Assembly: GCA_019454125.1 (NCBI GenBank)
Contig: CP075365.1
Coordinates: forward strand, 924,218 to 988,217
DNA: 64,000 nucleotides
Direction: 5' to 3'
DNA from: Fimbriimonadaceae bacterium
GTDB taxonomy: Bacteria; Armatimonadota; Fimbriimonadia; Fimbriimonadales; Fimbriimonadaceae
Shown: positions 26,672 through 35,585 of the stretch, in pieces
Position numbering within the stretch: the stretch's first letter is position 1
Layout: every line of letters begins with the position of its first letter
The notes under the pieces: model-generated
Database searches by the model: none
What the model was told of the DNA's origin: nothing
The model's input: only the letters and a program-made list of their open reading frames with translations
Position numbers and translations under genes: made by a program

Positions 26672-27892
26672 ATGACGACGGTTCGGGATTTGAGCCTCGT
26701 CCGGGTCGCTTTTGACCCCTGGACGACGGCTAGCAACGCCTTGCGCGAGCTCGAAAGGAACGGGCTGGCGTTGGCGGCCGTTGTCGACCGAGGCGTGCCC
26801 CTCGGACTCCTGACTCGGGAAAGGGCGGCGGCCTCGGCCCCCGACGTCCCTGTCCGAACCCTTGTCCAGCCGGACTTCGTCGTGATCGACGCGGACACGA
26901 GCGTGCGAAGCGCCGCCGCGACCCTGGTGGACGTCGGCGCGGAAGTGGCGGTCGTTACGGAAGGGGGCCGGTTCCTGGGAGCGATGACGGCCCTCGTCCT
27001 GCTGGCCGAGCTGGGGCAGTCTTACGATCCCCTCACCGGCCTCTCCTGGGGCGACCGTCTGCGGGAATGGGGAGTCGCGAACTTGGAGGCGGGCCGAGAG
27101 GTCACCCTTCTTTTTTTCGACCTCAACGATTTCGGCGCTTACAACAAACGCCACGGCCACGTCATAGGCGACCGCATCGTCCAGGCGATGGCGCGGCTCC
27201 TGGATGACTACACCGACCCCGAGCTCGACGTGCTCGTCCGCTATGCCGGGGACGAGTTCGTCATCGGCTCGACACGTCCGCGCGCCGACCTGGAAGAGAT
27301 GGCGGAGGCCTTGCGCAGCAAGACTCTGCGGGTCGAAGGCATCCAGGAGTCTGTCCAGTACAGCCTGGGCGTGAGCGGAGGCAAGCGCACCCGCGAACGG
27401 GACCGCACCCACTTCGCCTCGACGATCGATAACTTGATCAACTTGGCCAGCCAAGATTGTATCGCCCACAAGCCCCAGCGGGCCCGAAACGGAGGGTCGG
27501 AAGAGACCCCGGCCCACTTGCACGTACAATCCGTCGAATTCGGCGATGCGGGGCGTGAGTCCGTTCTGGTTGCCTTGGGTCGAGGGGAGGAGAGCGTGAC
27601 CTCGCGCCGTCCCGTGGCCAGGCGGGAGACGCTGAGCGCGGTGGCCCAAGCTTGCGCTGATGGCATCGCCCGGTTCATGCCCGGCCTCCACCTTCAGCCC
27701 TTGGACATCGCGGTCTATCGGGACATAGACGGCGACCAGACCTTGACCCTGGTCTGCGATTGGACGTGGCGCGACGCTTCAGGCACGCTTCGGGGATCCA
27801 GCAACGTCGCTGGAAGCGTGCTCCGATCCGTCGCGGAAGCCATGACGTCCGTTGCGATCCGGCTCCAAGCCGAAGGGTTCGGCGGCACTTAG
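26672..27892 (+). CDS. CBS-pair diguanylate cyclase (GGDEF domain)
   Basis: 406 residues from ATG 26672. A CBS-like pair occupies residues about 1-120 (NGLALAAVVDRGVPLGLLTRE, then VDVGAEVAVVTEGGRFLGAMT). The GGDEF domain (about 125-280) has the metal site LFFDLNDFGAYNKRHGHVIGD and the active loop RYAGDEFVIG (AGDEF, an accepted variant). It should make cyclic di-GMP from GTP, with the CBS pair perhaps sensing a nucleotide. The last 115 residues (ETLSAVAQACADGIARFMPG to the end) are of unknown type. Confidence 0.82.
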   Translation: MTTVRDLSLVRVAFDPWTTASNALRELERNGLALAAVVDRGVPLGLLTRERAAASAPDVPVRTLVQPDFVVIDADTSVRSAAATLVDVGAEVAVVTEGGRFLGAMTALVLLAELGQSYDPLTGLSWGDRLREWGVANLEAGREVTLLFFDLNDFGAYNKRHGHVIGDRIVQAMARLLDDYTDPELDVLVRYAGDEFVIGSTRPRADLEEMAEALRSKTLRVEGIQESVQYSLGVSGGKRTRERDRTHFASTIDNLINLASQDCIAHKPQRARNGGSEETPAHLHVQSVEFGDAGRESVLVALGRGEESVTSRRPVARRETLSAVAQACADGIARFMPGLHLQPLDIAVYRDIDGDQTLTLVCDWTWRDASGTLRGSSNVAGSVLRSVAEAMTSVAIRLQAEGFGGT

Positions 27893-27960
27893 TCCAGTCG
27901 CTGGGCATATCCCCGTTTTGCGCCACCAAACGCCGGCCTCACGGCGTAACAAATAGAGGC

Positions 27961-29616
27961 ATGGACCCTGAAACGAGTCGCGCCCTGACGCTCCTTGCGC
28001 GGCTCAGCGAATCGATCCCGGCGGAGGACGCCAAGGCAAAGAACTACGTCGACGCCCTACGTGTCGAACTCGAGAACAGTGTTCGCGAGGCGGGCGAGAA
28101 GGATAAAGCCCTCGAAGCGTATTCCGAGGCGTACGAGAAGCTGACGGCGCCCGCCAACCGGGTCGGCGCGTTCCTGCGTTCGATCGATGGCGGCCTTGTG
28201 GTCGTTGCCCTGGGCGAGACCGAGTACGTGACCAACATCGACCCCAAGGTCGAGGTCGAAAAGCTGGTGCCTGGCACCCGGGTGCGTCTGAACGATGCCT
28301 ACGCCGTCGTCGGTGTGCTGCCGGACCACCAGGTCGGTCCCGTGACCCGGGTCTCCGAAGTGCTGGCCGACGGCCGGCTCCGGGTCGGTGCGGACGCCCA
28401 GAACCAGCAGGGACGGCTCATTGAGGCGTCCCAAGCGATCCAAGGAGCCGAGATCAAGGAAGGGGACGAGGTCCGGCTAGATGCCTCGGGCCGGCTCGCC
28501 ACCGAGCACTTCGCCCGGCGGGAGGCACGGGACTACCTTGTCGAGGAAATCCCGGAGATCCCGTGGAGCCAGGTCGGTGGTCAAGAAGAAGCCATCACAT
28601 TGATCCGCGAAACCATCGAGAATCCGCTTCTTTATCCGGAGTTGTACGCTAAATACAACAAGAAACCTGTTAAAGGTGTGCTTCTTTATGGCCCTCCGGG
28701 CTGTGGTAAGACCCTAATCGGTAAGGCTACCGCCTATAACTTGGCCAAAGAGTACTCCAAGAGGCTCGACCATCCCGTAAAAGAGTGCTTTATGCACATC
28801 AGTGGGCCCAAGATCCTTAACATGTGGCTGGGCGAGACTGAGCGGATGGTCCGCGAGATCTTCGCGGCCGCCCGGGCGCGCGCGAAAGAAGGCCAACTTG
28901 TCGTGATCTTTATCGACGAGGCGGAGTCGATCCTGCGCACGAGGTCAAGCGGCCGCTGGTTAAATATCAGCAACACCGTCGTGCCTCAGTTTTGCGCAGA
29001 GATGGACGGTATGGTCGAGTTGGAGAACGTTGTCATCATCATAACTTCGAACCGTCCCGACTACATCGATCCTGCTGTGTTGCGTCCAGAGCGAATTGAT
29101 CGAAAGGTGAAGGTCAAGCGTCCTGGATTAGAAGAGAGTAAAGACATCTTCGGGATTTACCTGAACGAGGCTCTGCCCCTTGACCAAGACTTCGTCCGCG
29201 ACAATGGCGGTGCCGAGCCAGCGCGGAAGGCAATGGTAGAGGACTCTATTGAGTTCCTCTGGCGTTCGACGAAAGAGACCGAGTTCGTGCGGGTGTCGCT
29301 TAAAAACGGAAACTCTGACACGCTTTACTGGCGAGACTTCGTCAGCGGAGCGCTCCTGAAATCGGTCGTCGACCGGGCAAAGGACAGTGCGATCCGACGG
29401 GCTATCGCCAGCCCCTCGTGCGACACGGGAATCACCGACGACGACCTTAAGGAAGCGATCAAGGCCGAGTTTCGGGAGAATGAGATCTTTCCGAAGAACG
29501 ATTCGCTCGATGATTGGCTCAAACTCCTTGACCTGGAACCAGAGGCGGTGGTCAGCGTCCGCCCGGTGCGAACGAGCGCCGAGCCTCGTGACACATTTGG
29601 TCGAAGGATCGTTTAG
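27961..29616 (+). CDS. arc: Proteasome-associated ATPase ARC/Mpa
   Basis: 551 residues, the full ARC/Mpa layout. An N-terminal coiled coil (about 25-70) is followed by two OB domains (about 75-190), then one AAA+ domain with Walker A GPPGCGKT, pore loop GPKILNMWLGETER and Walker B VIFIDEAES, and arginines in RPERIDRKVKVKRP. Mpa unfolds Pup-tagged proteins for the 20S proteasome. The C-terminus here is DTFGRRIV, without the GQYL-type tail that docks Mpa on the proteasome. pup, dop, pafA and prcBA are not in the window. GC content drops from about 65% to 40-53% after 28,570, inside the gene. Confidence 0.93.
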   Translation: MDPETSRALTLLARLSESIPAEDAKAKNYVDALRVELENSVREAGEKDKALEAYSEAYEKLTAPANRVGAFLRSIDGGLVVVALGETEYVTNIDPKVEVEKLVPGTRVRLNDAYAVVGVLPDHQVGPVTRVSEVLADGRLRVGADAQNQQGRLIEASQAIQGAEIKEGDEVRLDASGRLATEHFARREARDYLVEEIPEIPWSQVGGQEEAITLIRETIENPLLYPELYAKYNKKPVKGVLLYGPPGCGKTLIGKATAYNLAKEYSKRLDHPVKECFMHISGPKILNMWLGETERMVREIFAAARARAKEGQLVVIFIDEAESILRTRSSGRWLNISNTVVPQFCAEMDGMVELENVVIIITSNRPDYIDPAVLRPERIDRKVKVKRPGLEESKDIFGIYLNEALPLDQDFVRDNGGAEPARKAMVEDSIEFLWRSTKETEFVRVSLKNGNSDTLYWRDFVSGALLKSVVDRAKDSAIRRAIASPSCDTGITDDDLKEAIKAEFRENEIFPKNDSLDDWLKLLDLEPEAVVSVRPVRTSAEPRDTFGRRIV

Positions 29617-29617
29617 G

Positions 29618-31630
29618 CTAGAACTTAAGCGATAAAGGAACCACGACTTTCAAGACGAGCTGTCGAGTAAACGTTCGTGAGTTGGGGTCGCCAAGGACGA
29701 CGAAGTACTCGTTGCCCTTTCTCCCAGATAACCGGTAAGAAAGGTACCAGTTCAGGTCGTCACCAGAATTCACGAGTCGGCCGCCAACCGCTTCGTACCT
29801 TCCGATATCGTAGTTAAAGGAAAGGATGTTCTGGCGTCCATAGCCGCGAAACTTGACCACTTGGGTCGCAACATTAAGCTGTAGTCTTCGGACAGGGCGA
29901 TAAGCGATCTGCGCGTTAATGGAGTCATAGGCCTCTCCACCGAACATCCCGTTCGTATATCCTAGAGACCAGCGTCGGTAGCGGTTGCCGTTCGGCCAGC
30001 TGAGGAAGATGGCCCCTAGCCGGTCGGCGGAGCCTTCAAACGTGGAGAAAGAAAACTCCCCGTCGATGCGCAAACGCGAGCGGAGGCTACCTCCGAAATA
30101 GGTGTTGGCAGAACGTCTATACGGGCGGGAATCGAAGTGGTCATAGTACAGGACAGAGGCGCCAAAGTAGTGGTCCTGGATCGGGCCGTGCTGTAAAGGA
30201 GTCTCCCTGGTAAGTCCCATAGAGAAGCCCCTGAAGTCACGCTCCGGCGAAAAGCCGATTCGCGGAAAGAACTCCGGCGTAACTTGGGTGTACTCAAAGT
30301 CGCCCTCCCACCCGTCTGCATTGTAAGTGAACCCTGTCGCATTTCTAGAGCCGGTTTTACGAACCTGGTCGTCTGTAAGTTGGTTATTGATGAAGAGGGT
30401 GACTGCATCGTTAAGACGGTCAAAGTAGTTTAGCTGGTAGGCTCGATTCCGCCGTCCAGGATCTTCATTGCTCACGAACGTGGCAGCGATCGTGTCCCCT
30501 CCGTTTAATTGGCGGTCGACGCTCACGACATGGGCCGCCCTCTTGCCGAAGTCCGCGACGCTTAGGGCGCCGAAACTCGTATTCGCATCAAGCTTTCCGT
30601 ATGCGTTCAAGCCTGCATCGATTTTGCGAATTCTTTGACTCGTAAAAAGCTGTTGGTCGAAGCCCGTTCTGCGAAATTGGGAACCTTCTTGAAAGAAAGG
30701 CCTTGCCTCGGCAACGAGTCGCTCAAAATAGCTGAAGTCAAGAGAAAGAACGCCCTGTTCGACGTTCCGAAAGTCAGGGTTTATCGTTCCGACGAGTTGG
30801 ATTTGGTCTCCGATACCCGTCTTGGCATCCAGCCCAGCGTCCGCGATAAGGGCGGTCTTTTCGTCCAACCCCGCATAAGCGTAAGGAAGCAGCTTGATCT
30901 CACGGCTATCGACGAAGCGGGGAAGGTAGACATTTAGCCACGAAGCGCTTCGCGAGAAGTCTCCCTTCACATAGCGCCATTGGTAAGTGTTCGCCTTGTT
31001 CGTCCTGAACCAGCGAACGTTAAACTTTGCGGTTGTCACCGCCGTTCGGGGACATGTGATCAGGCGCCAAGGAATCTTGGCTTCGCACTGCCAACCATCC
31101 GAAACCTTCGCGCCATAAGCCTCGAATTCTCCAAGCCATTCCGTTTTTGCAGCCCGTCCCCCTGCTAAGGATATTGCCGTCGCGCCAGCTGCGTTTACTC
31201 CGAAGGAATCGGCTGACTGGCCCGTTCCAAACATGTCCAGGTCAAGGAAAAACGAGTCGTTGCCGCTCAGGGAGACGTTTGCACGGTACTCCTCGTCTAT
31301 CACTTTGCGAGGATCGGTGAACGCCTTCGCGGCAAAGTAGACAAAGTTTGAGTCATAGGTGAGCCAGAATACGGCGTCTTCGTTGCTAATCTCACCCGTG
31401 TCCGCGTCACGGAAACCTCTGCCGGTCGGCTCCGCCGGCCATTCGCTATCCAGTAATTTTCCGTCGATGACGGGGGGCCTTTCGACTCTCTTTGCCTCTA
31501 TCGAGGCTTGGGACCCTGGCACCTCCTGCTGCTCCTGCGTGTACCCAAATTGGAGGGTCGCAAGGAAGGCGAGAGCAGCGGCGGCAACGGTTCGGCGTGC
31601 CTGCACTAGGGCCGTTACGCAGTCCGCCAT
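29618..31630 (-). CDS. DUF5916 protein: CBM9-like domain plus outer-membrane barrel
   Basis: 670 residues. After a signal region (ALAFLATLQFGYTQ) comes a CBM9/DOMON-like domain (about 45-235; RPPVIDGKLLDSEW, FWLTYDSNFVYFAAKAF). The rest is alternating aromatic strands (SFYF-type: FLSWPNGNRYRRWSLGYTNG, LSFNYDIGRYEAVGG) ending in a terminal F (PLSLKF), as in outer-membrane barrels. The family is common in Bacteroidetes and Gemmatimonadetes; its job is unknown, possibly glycan binding or uptake. It is convergent with ARC, stops 1 bp apart. Confidence 0.85.
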   Translation of the reverse strand: MADCVTALVQARRTVAAAALAFLATLQFGYTQEQQEVPGSQASIEAKRVERPPVIDGKLLDSEWPAEPTGRGFRDADTGEISNEDAVFWLTYDSNFVYFAAKAFTDPRKVIDEEYRANVSLSGNDSFFLDLDMFGTGQSADSFGVNAAGATAISLAGGRAAKTEWLGEFEAYGAKVSDGWQCEAKIPWRLITCPRTAVTTAKFNVRWFRTNKANTYQWRYVKGDFSRSASWLNVYLPRFVDSREIKLLPYAYAGLDEKTALIADAGLDAKTGIGDQIQLVGTINPDFRNVEQGVLSLDFSYFERLVAEARPFFQEGSQFRRTGFDQQLFTSQRIRKIDAGLNAYGKLDANTSFGALSVADFGKRAAHVVSVDRQLNGGDTIAATFVSNEDPGRRNRAYQLNYFDRLNDAVTLFINNQLTDDQVRKTGSRNATGFTYNADGWEGDFEYTQVTPEFFPRIGFSPERDFRGFSMGLTRETPLQHGPIQDHYFGASVLYYDHFDSRPYRRSANTYFGGSLRSRLRIDGEFSFSTFEGSADRLGAIFLSWPNGNRYRRWSLGYTNGMFGGEAYDSINAQIAYRPVRRLQLNVATQVVKFRGYGRQNILSFNYDIGRYEAVGGRLVNSGDDLNWYLSYRLSGRKGNEYFVVLGDPNSRTFTRQLVLKVVVPLSLKF

Positions 31631-31686
31631 CGGAAAGTTTCGCCCTACCCAAAGTGGTCGCGCCCGACCATAATTAACCGCAACTG

Positions 31687-31977
31687 ATGCTTCGCGTCCT
31701 TCCGGCCGTAATCTGGGTTCTGCTCGGCAGTGCGTTCGCCCTTGGGGGCCTCTCGCACCCCTGCAAGTCGCCCGCTGGTGCGGCCGCCCTTGCGGCCAGC
31801 CGTGCCATCGGACATTCGTCCGGCGGCTTCGCTTCTGTTTGCCGCGAAGAGACAGAGGATGCGGGCGCCAACGGCCTTAGGGGCGGGCAGTCCCAGAACA
31901 CTCTGCCGATTTACGCGGCTACTCGCTTCACCGATTGCATCGTTGTGACGGCTCCGAATCGTGCGGGCCCCCGTTAA
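31687..31977 (+). CDS. Possible small secreted protein
   Basis: 96 residues starting with a signal-peptide-like stretch (MLRVLPAVIWVLLGSAFALGG), followed by small residues and three cysteines. No family was recognised. It lies alone between the DUF5916 gene and secA, with TAATTA about 10 bp before the ATG. It may not be real. Confidence 0.35.
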   Translation: MLRVLPAVIWVLLGSAFALGGLSHPCKSPAGAAALAASRAIGHSSGGFASVCREETEDAGANGLRGGQSQNTLPIYAATRFTDCIVVTAPNRAGPR

Positions 31978-32044
31978 GCACCCCCTCGCGTCTTCTGGCG
32001 ATATCCAGAGGCCCTTCGCTGCTTAACGACTTACAAACACCCCG

Positions 32045-35000
32045 ATGCTTCAATTCCTTAGGAAATTATTCGACACCTCCGACCGCGATGTTAAAGCGGT
32101 CATGCCCGTCATAGAACAGATCAACGAGTTAGAGCCCGGCCTTGAGGCTCTGAGCGATGAGCAGTTGCGCCAAAAGACCGACGAGTTTCGAGATCGGATC
32201 GGGCGTGGAGAAACGCTTGAAAAGTTACTTCCGGAGGCGTTTGCCGTCGTCCGTGAAGCGAGTCGTCGCGTCCTAAACATGCGTCAGTTCGATGTGCAGT
32301 TTGTGGGCGGAACGGTGCTGCACCAGGGTCGGATAGCGGAGATGCGAACCGGGGAAGGTAAGACCCTTGTCGCCGTCGCGCCGATGTACCTCAACGCCCT
32401 GTCCGGCAAGGGCGCACACCTCGTTACGGTTAACGACTACCTAGCCAGACGCGACGCCGTATGGATGGGGCCGATTTATCACTTCTTAGGGATGAGTGTC
32501 GGCATCATCCAAGGACAAGGGGCTGACAGCGACGAACTGGGAGGGAGCTTCATCTACGATCCCAGTTATATCCACGAGGATCCGAGGTACCTGCACTGTC
32601 GCCCGTGCTCGCGCCGTGAGGCATACCTTTGCGATATCACCTACGGGACGAACCACGAGTTTGGCTTCGATTACCTTAGGGACAATATGGCCTTTCAGGT
32701 TGACCAGCTGTCGATGCGCGAACTGAACTTTGCGCTTATCGACGAGGTCGACTCAATCCTTATCGACGAAGCGAGAACGCCGCACATCATCAGCGGCCCG
32801 AGCGTTGAGGACACGAACGTTTACCGCACGGTCGATGCCGTCGTGAGACAAATGCAACCGGAGTTGCACTTTACTCTTGACAAGAAGAACAAGAGCGCTT
32901 CGCTTACCGAAGACGGTATGGACTATGCGGAGGTTGAGCTTGGACTCGACAACATTGCCAGTGATCCCCGCGTGATGCACCACTTGGGCGCTGCGGTAAA
33001 GGCTTATGGCGTCTTCGAGAAGAATGTCGACTATGTCGTTCGCGGTAACGAGGTCGTCATTATCGATGAGAATACAGGACGCCCCATGTTCGGAAGGCGA
33101 TACTCTGACGGTCTCCACCAGGCCCTGGAAGCTAAAGAAAACGTTCCCATTCAGAGAGAGAGCCAAACCGTCGCGGTCATCACGTTCCAGAACCTGTTCC
33201 GCATGTATAACAAGCTTGCTGGAATGACGGGTACCGCGAAAACTGAGGAGGACGAGTTCCGCAAGATTTACGGTTTGGACGTGGTCGTCGTGCCCACGCA
33301 CCGGGACATGATCCGTAAAGACCAGGAGGACGTGGTCTTTAAGTCGATGGACGCAAAAATGCGTGGCATCGCTCGCGAGATCCTCCGGCTTTATTCCAAG
33401 CAACAGCCGGTCTTGGTGGGCACGCGTTCGATCGAAATGTCCGAACAGGTGTCGGCACGATTGACTGCGGATTCTTTGCAGAGGTTGATCCTGACCGACA
33501 GAGCGTTCGACAAAGTCAACAACGACAAGTCCACAACAAAGGACCAGAAGCGGGAAGCGGAAGTGCTTTTCACACAAGACCTCCTCGAAATGGAGTCTTC
33601 TTTGATCACCTCCGTCCTAACGACGTTGGGCTTGCCGAGCAGCGCCACTTCATCGGAAACGATGGAATGGTTCCTCTCGCTACACGACCTTCCGGCTGGC
33701 TCCGCGACATACCTTGAAGAGGCACTTAGACACGGAATTCCGCACAACGTCCTGAACGCTAAGTATCACGAGAAGGAAGCGGCGATCATCAGCGAAGCAG
33801 GTCGCAAAGGGGCTGTGACCATCGCCACAAACATGGCGGGCCGCGGCGTCGACATTCTCTTGGGCGGCCGTGTCGCGGACGAGACGGTTAAGCTGGCCCG
33901 GCAACAGGAGGCTGAGGACGGCGGCGTGGCCAGCGAATACGCTGACACGTTCATGTCCTTCCGGCGCGGAGGCAAGGAAAGAGCGGCGCCACCACTACCG
34001 CTTAACGATACGGAAAGGCGCGAACTTGCCGAAGAGGTGCGGGCGCTGGGCGGCCTCTACATTCTGGGAACGGAACGCCACGAGAGCCGCCGCATCGACA
34101 ACCAGCTGCGCGGCCGCGCTGGCCGCCAGGGTGACCCGGGTGAATCTCGCTTCTTCGTTTCGTTAGAGGACATGCTGTGGCGGATCTTCAATGCCAAGAT
34201 GCTTGAAAATCCGGTGCTCAAGGCCTGGCCACCCATGGAGGAGGTGCGCGCAAAGTTCATCACTGGAATGATCCAGAAGACGCAAGAAAGGATTGAGAAC
34301 CACTTCTTCGAAGCGCGTAAGCACGTGCTTGAATACGACGACGTTCTTAACGCTCAACGCGAGACGATCTACGGCCTGCGGCGAGAGATCCTTCTTGGGA
34401 AGGACTGCGGGAGCGAACTGGACCAAGCCGTGCGTGAAGTCATCCCGTCCGTATGCGATACGGGTTGGGGTGTGGACGAAGAGACAGCCGCGCCAATCTA
34501 CAACTACGAGAAGGTCTATGAACACCTTAACGAAATCTTCCCGCTCATCGACGACATGAGCCTCTCGCAGTTCAAGACACTTGAGCCAGGGCCGGGCATG
34601 GTTCAAGAAGTCATGGCAGTGGCGGACCGATCGCTCAATCGAAAGATGGAGGAGTTCGGCAAGGACTTGACCGGGGAAGTGCAACGGCATGTCATGTTGC
34701 GGGCCGTCAACGACAAGTGGATGGAGCACCTGCAAATGATCGACTACATCCGCGAGGGTATCGGCCTTCGCGGCTATGGACAGGTCGACCCGCTTGTGGC
34801 TTACAAGCGCGAGACGTTCGACCTCTTCAAAGGGACGATGAAGTCGATTCGCGAACAGGCCGTTAAAATGCTTTTCCATGCGCAGGTCCGGGCCGAGCAA
34901 GCCGAGCAACCGCAGATGGCGCGCGTGGAAGAAGACCCGGGGAGCCTCAACGGTAGCGGCGCGGAAACGGCTGCGGCGAGCCAGGTTTCGGCTGTCGCAG

Positions 35001-35134
35001 TTGCCTCTAGAGACTTTGACGAGGACAACTACGACTGGACGAAGGTTGGGCGCAACGACTTGTGCCCGTGTGGCAGCGGCAAGAAGTTTAAGTCTTGCCA
35101 CTATCCGCAACTTCGAGCGAAGGGCGTCCTCTAA
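32045..35134 (+). CDS. secA: Preprotein translocase ATPase SecA
   Basis: 1029 residues. SecA drives export through SecYEG. Walker A is MRTGEGKT (about 100-107); YGTNHEFGFDYLRDNM, VDSILIDEARTP, TGTAKTEEDEF, TNMAGRGVDI and NQLRGRAGRQGD are all present. The C-terminal zinc tail is DLCPCGSGKKFKSCH, used for SecB or lipid binding. Two insertions set it apart: about 33 residues at 157-189 with CRPCSRREAYLC, and about 90 residues at 470-562 inside nucleotide-binding domain 2. GC content is lower than in flanking regions. Confidence 0.97.
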   Translation: MLQFLRKLFDTSDRDVKAVMPVIEQINELEPGLEALSDEQLRQKTDEFRDRIGRGETLEKLLPEAFAVVREASRRVLNMRQFDVQFVGGTVLHQGRIAEMRTGEGKTLVAVAPMYLNALSGKGAHLVTVNDYLARRDAVWMGPIYHFLGMSVGIIQGQGADSDELGGSFIYDPSYIHEDPRYLHCRPCSRREAYLCDITYGTNHEFGFDYLRDNMAFQVDQLSMRELNFALIDEVDSILIDEARTPHIISGPSVEDTNVYRTVDAVVRQMQPELHFTLDKKNKSASLTEDGMDYAEVELGLDNIASDPRVMHHLGAAVKAYGVFEKNVDYVVRGNEVVIIDENTGRPMFGRRYSDGLHQALEAKENVPIQRESQTVAVITFQNLFRMYNKLAGMTGTAKTEEDEFRKIYGLDVVVVPTHRDMIRKDQEDVVFKSMDAKMRGIAREILRLYSKQQPVLVGTRSIEMSEQVSARLTADSLQRLILTDRAFDKVNNDKSTTKDQKREAEVLFTQDLLEMESSLITSVLTTLGLPSSATSSETMEWFLSLHDLPAGSATYLEEALRHGIPHNVLNAKYHEKEAAIISEAGRKGAVTIATNMAGRGVDILLGGRVADETVKLARQQEAEDGGVASEYADTFMSFRRGGKERAAPPLPLNDTERRELAEEVRALGGLYILGTERHESRRIDNQLRGRAGRQGDPGESRFFVSLEDMLWRIFNAKMLENPVLKAWPPMEEVRAKFITGMIQKTQERIENHFFEARKHVLEYDDVLNAQRETIYGLRREILLGKDCGSELDQAVREVIPSVCDTGWGVDEETAAPIYNYEKVYEHLNEIFPLIDDMSLSQFKTLEPGPGMVQEVMAVADRSLNRKMEEFGKDLTGEVQRHVMLRAVNDKWMEHLQMIDYIREGIGLRGYGQVDPLVAYKRETFDLFKGTMKSIREQAVKMLFHAQVRAEQAEQPQMARVEEDPGSLNGSGAETAAASQVSAVAVASRDFDEDNYDWTKVGRNDLCPCGSGKKFKSCHYPQLRAKGVL

Positions 35135-35153
35135 GTCCCGTGCAAACTAAGCA

Positions 35154-35564
35154 ATGATCGTGCCGATCGGGCTCTTGGTCGTTAAGTGCACATTCTGTGC
35201 GCTGTTCGCGATCGCTTTCCTCCAGTCAGGGATCGACAAGGTCTCTGACTGGGCAGGGAACTTAGGCTGGCTGAAAGGCCACTTCGAGAAGACGTTCTTG
35301 GCGAAAAGTATCCCGGCCATGCTCGGAGTGCTGACGGTTATGGAACTGTCGACGGGCCTTGCCTGCGCAGGCTCGTTCTTTGCACTCCTCATGGGCATCG
35401 ATACCGTTTTGCCCGTCTATGCGCTGGCCGGCTGTTGCGCCACGCTTCTTGCGTTGTTCTTCGGGCAAAGAATCGCAAAGGACTATGCAGGAGCTGCCGG
35501 ACTGGTCCCCTATATCCTTGCGGCCGGGTTCGGAACTCTAGTGGTCAGTTTCACGCCCACTTAA
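35154..35564 (+). CDS. DoxX-like four-helix membrane protein
   Basis: 136 residues with four membrane segments (VVKCTFCALFAIAFLQSGIDK, IPAMLGVLTVMELSTGLACAG, LPVYALAGCCATLLALFFG and LVPYILAAGFGTLVV). The pattern FAIAFLQSGIDKVSDW resembles the DoxX/DoxD family, whose members are tied to redox or sulfur metabolism. It starts 20 bp after secA and may share its transcript. Confidence 0.65.
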   Translation: MIVPIGLLVVKCTFCALFAIAFLQSGIDKVSDWAGNLGWLKGHFEKTFLAKSIPAMLGVLTVMELSTGLACAGSFFALLMGIDTVLPVYALAGCCATLLALFFGQRIAKDYAGAAGLVPYILAAGFGTLVVSFTPT

Positions 35565-35585
35565 AGGATAAGTTCGCTAAGACAC

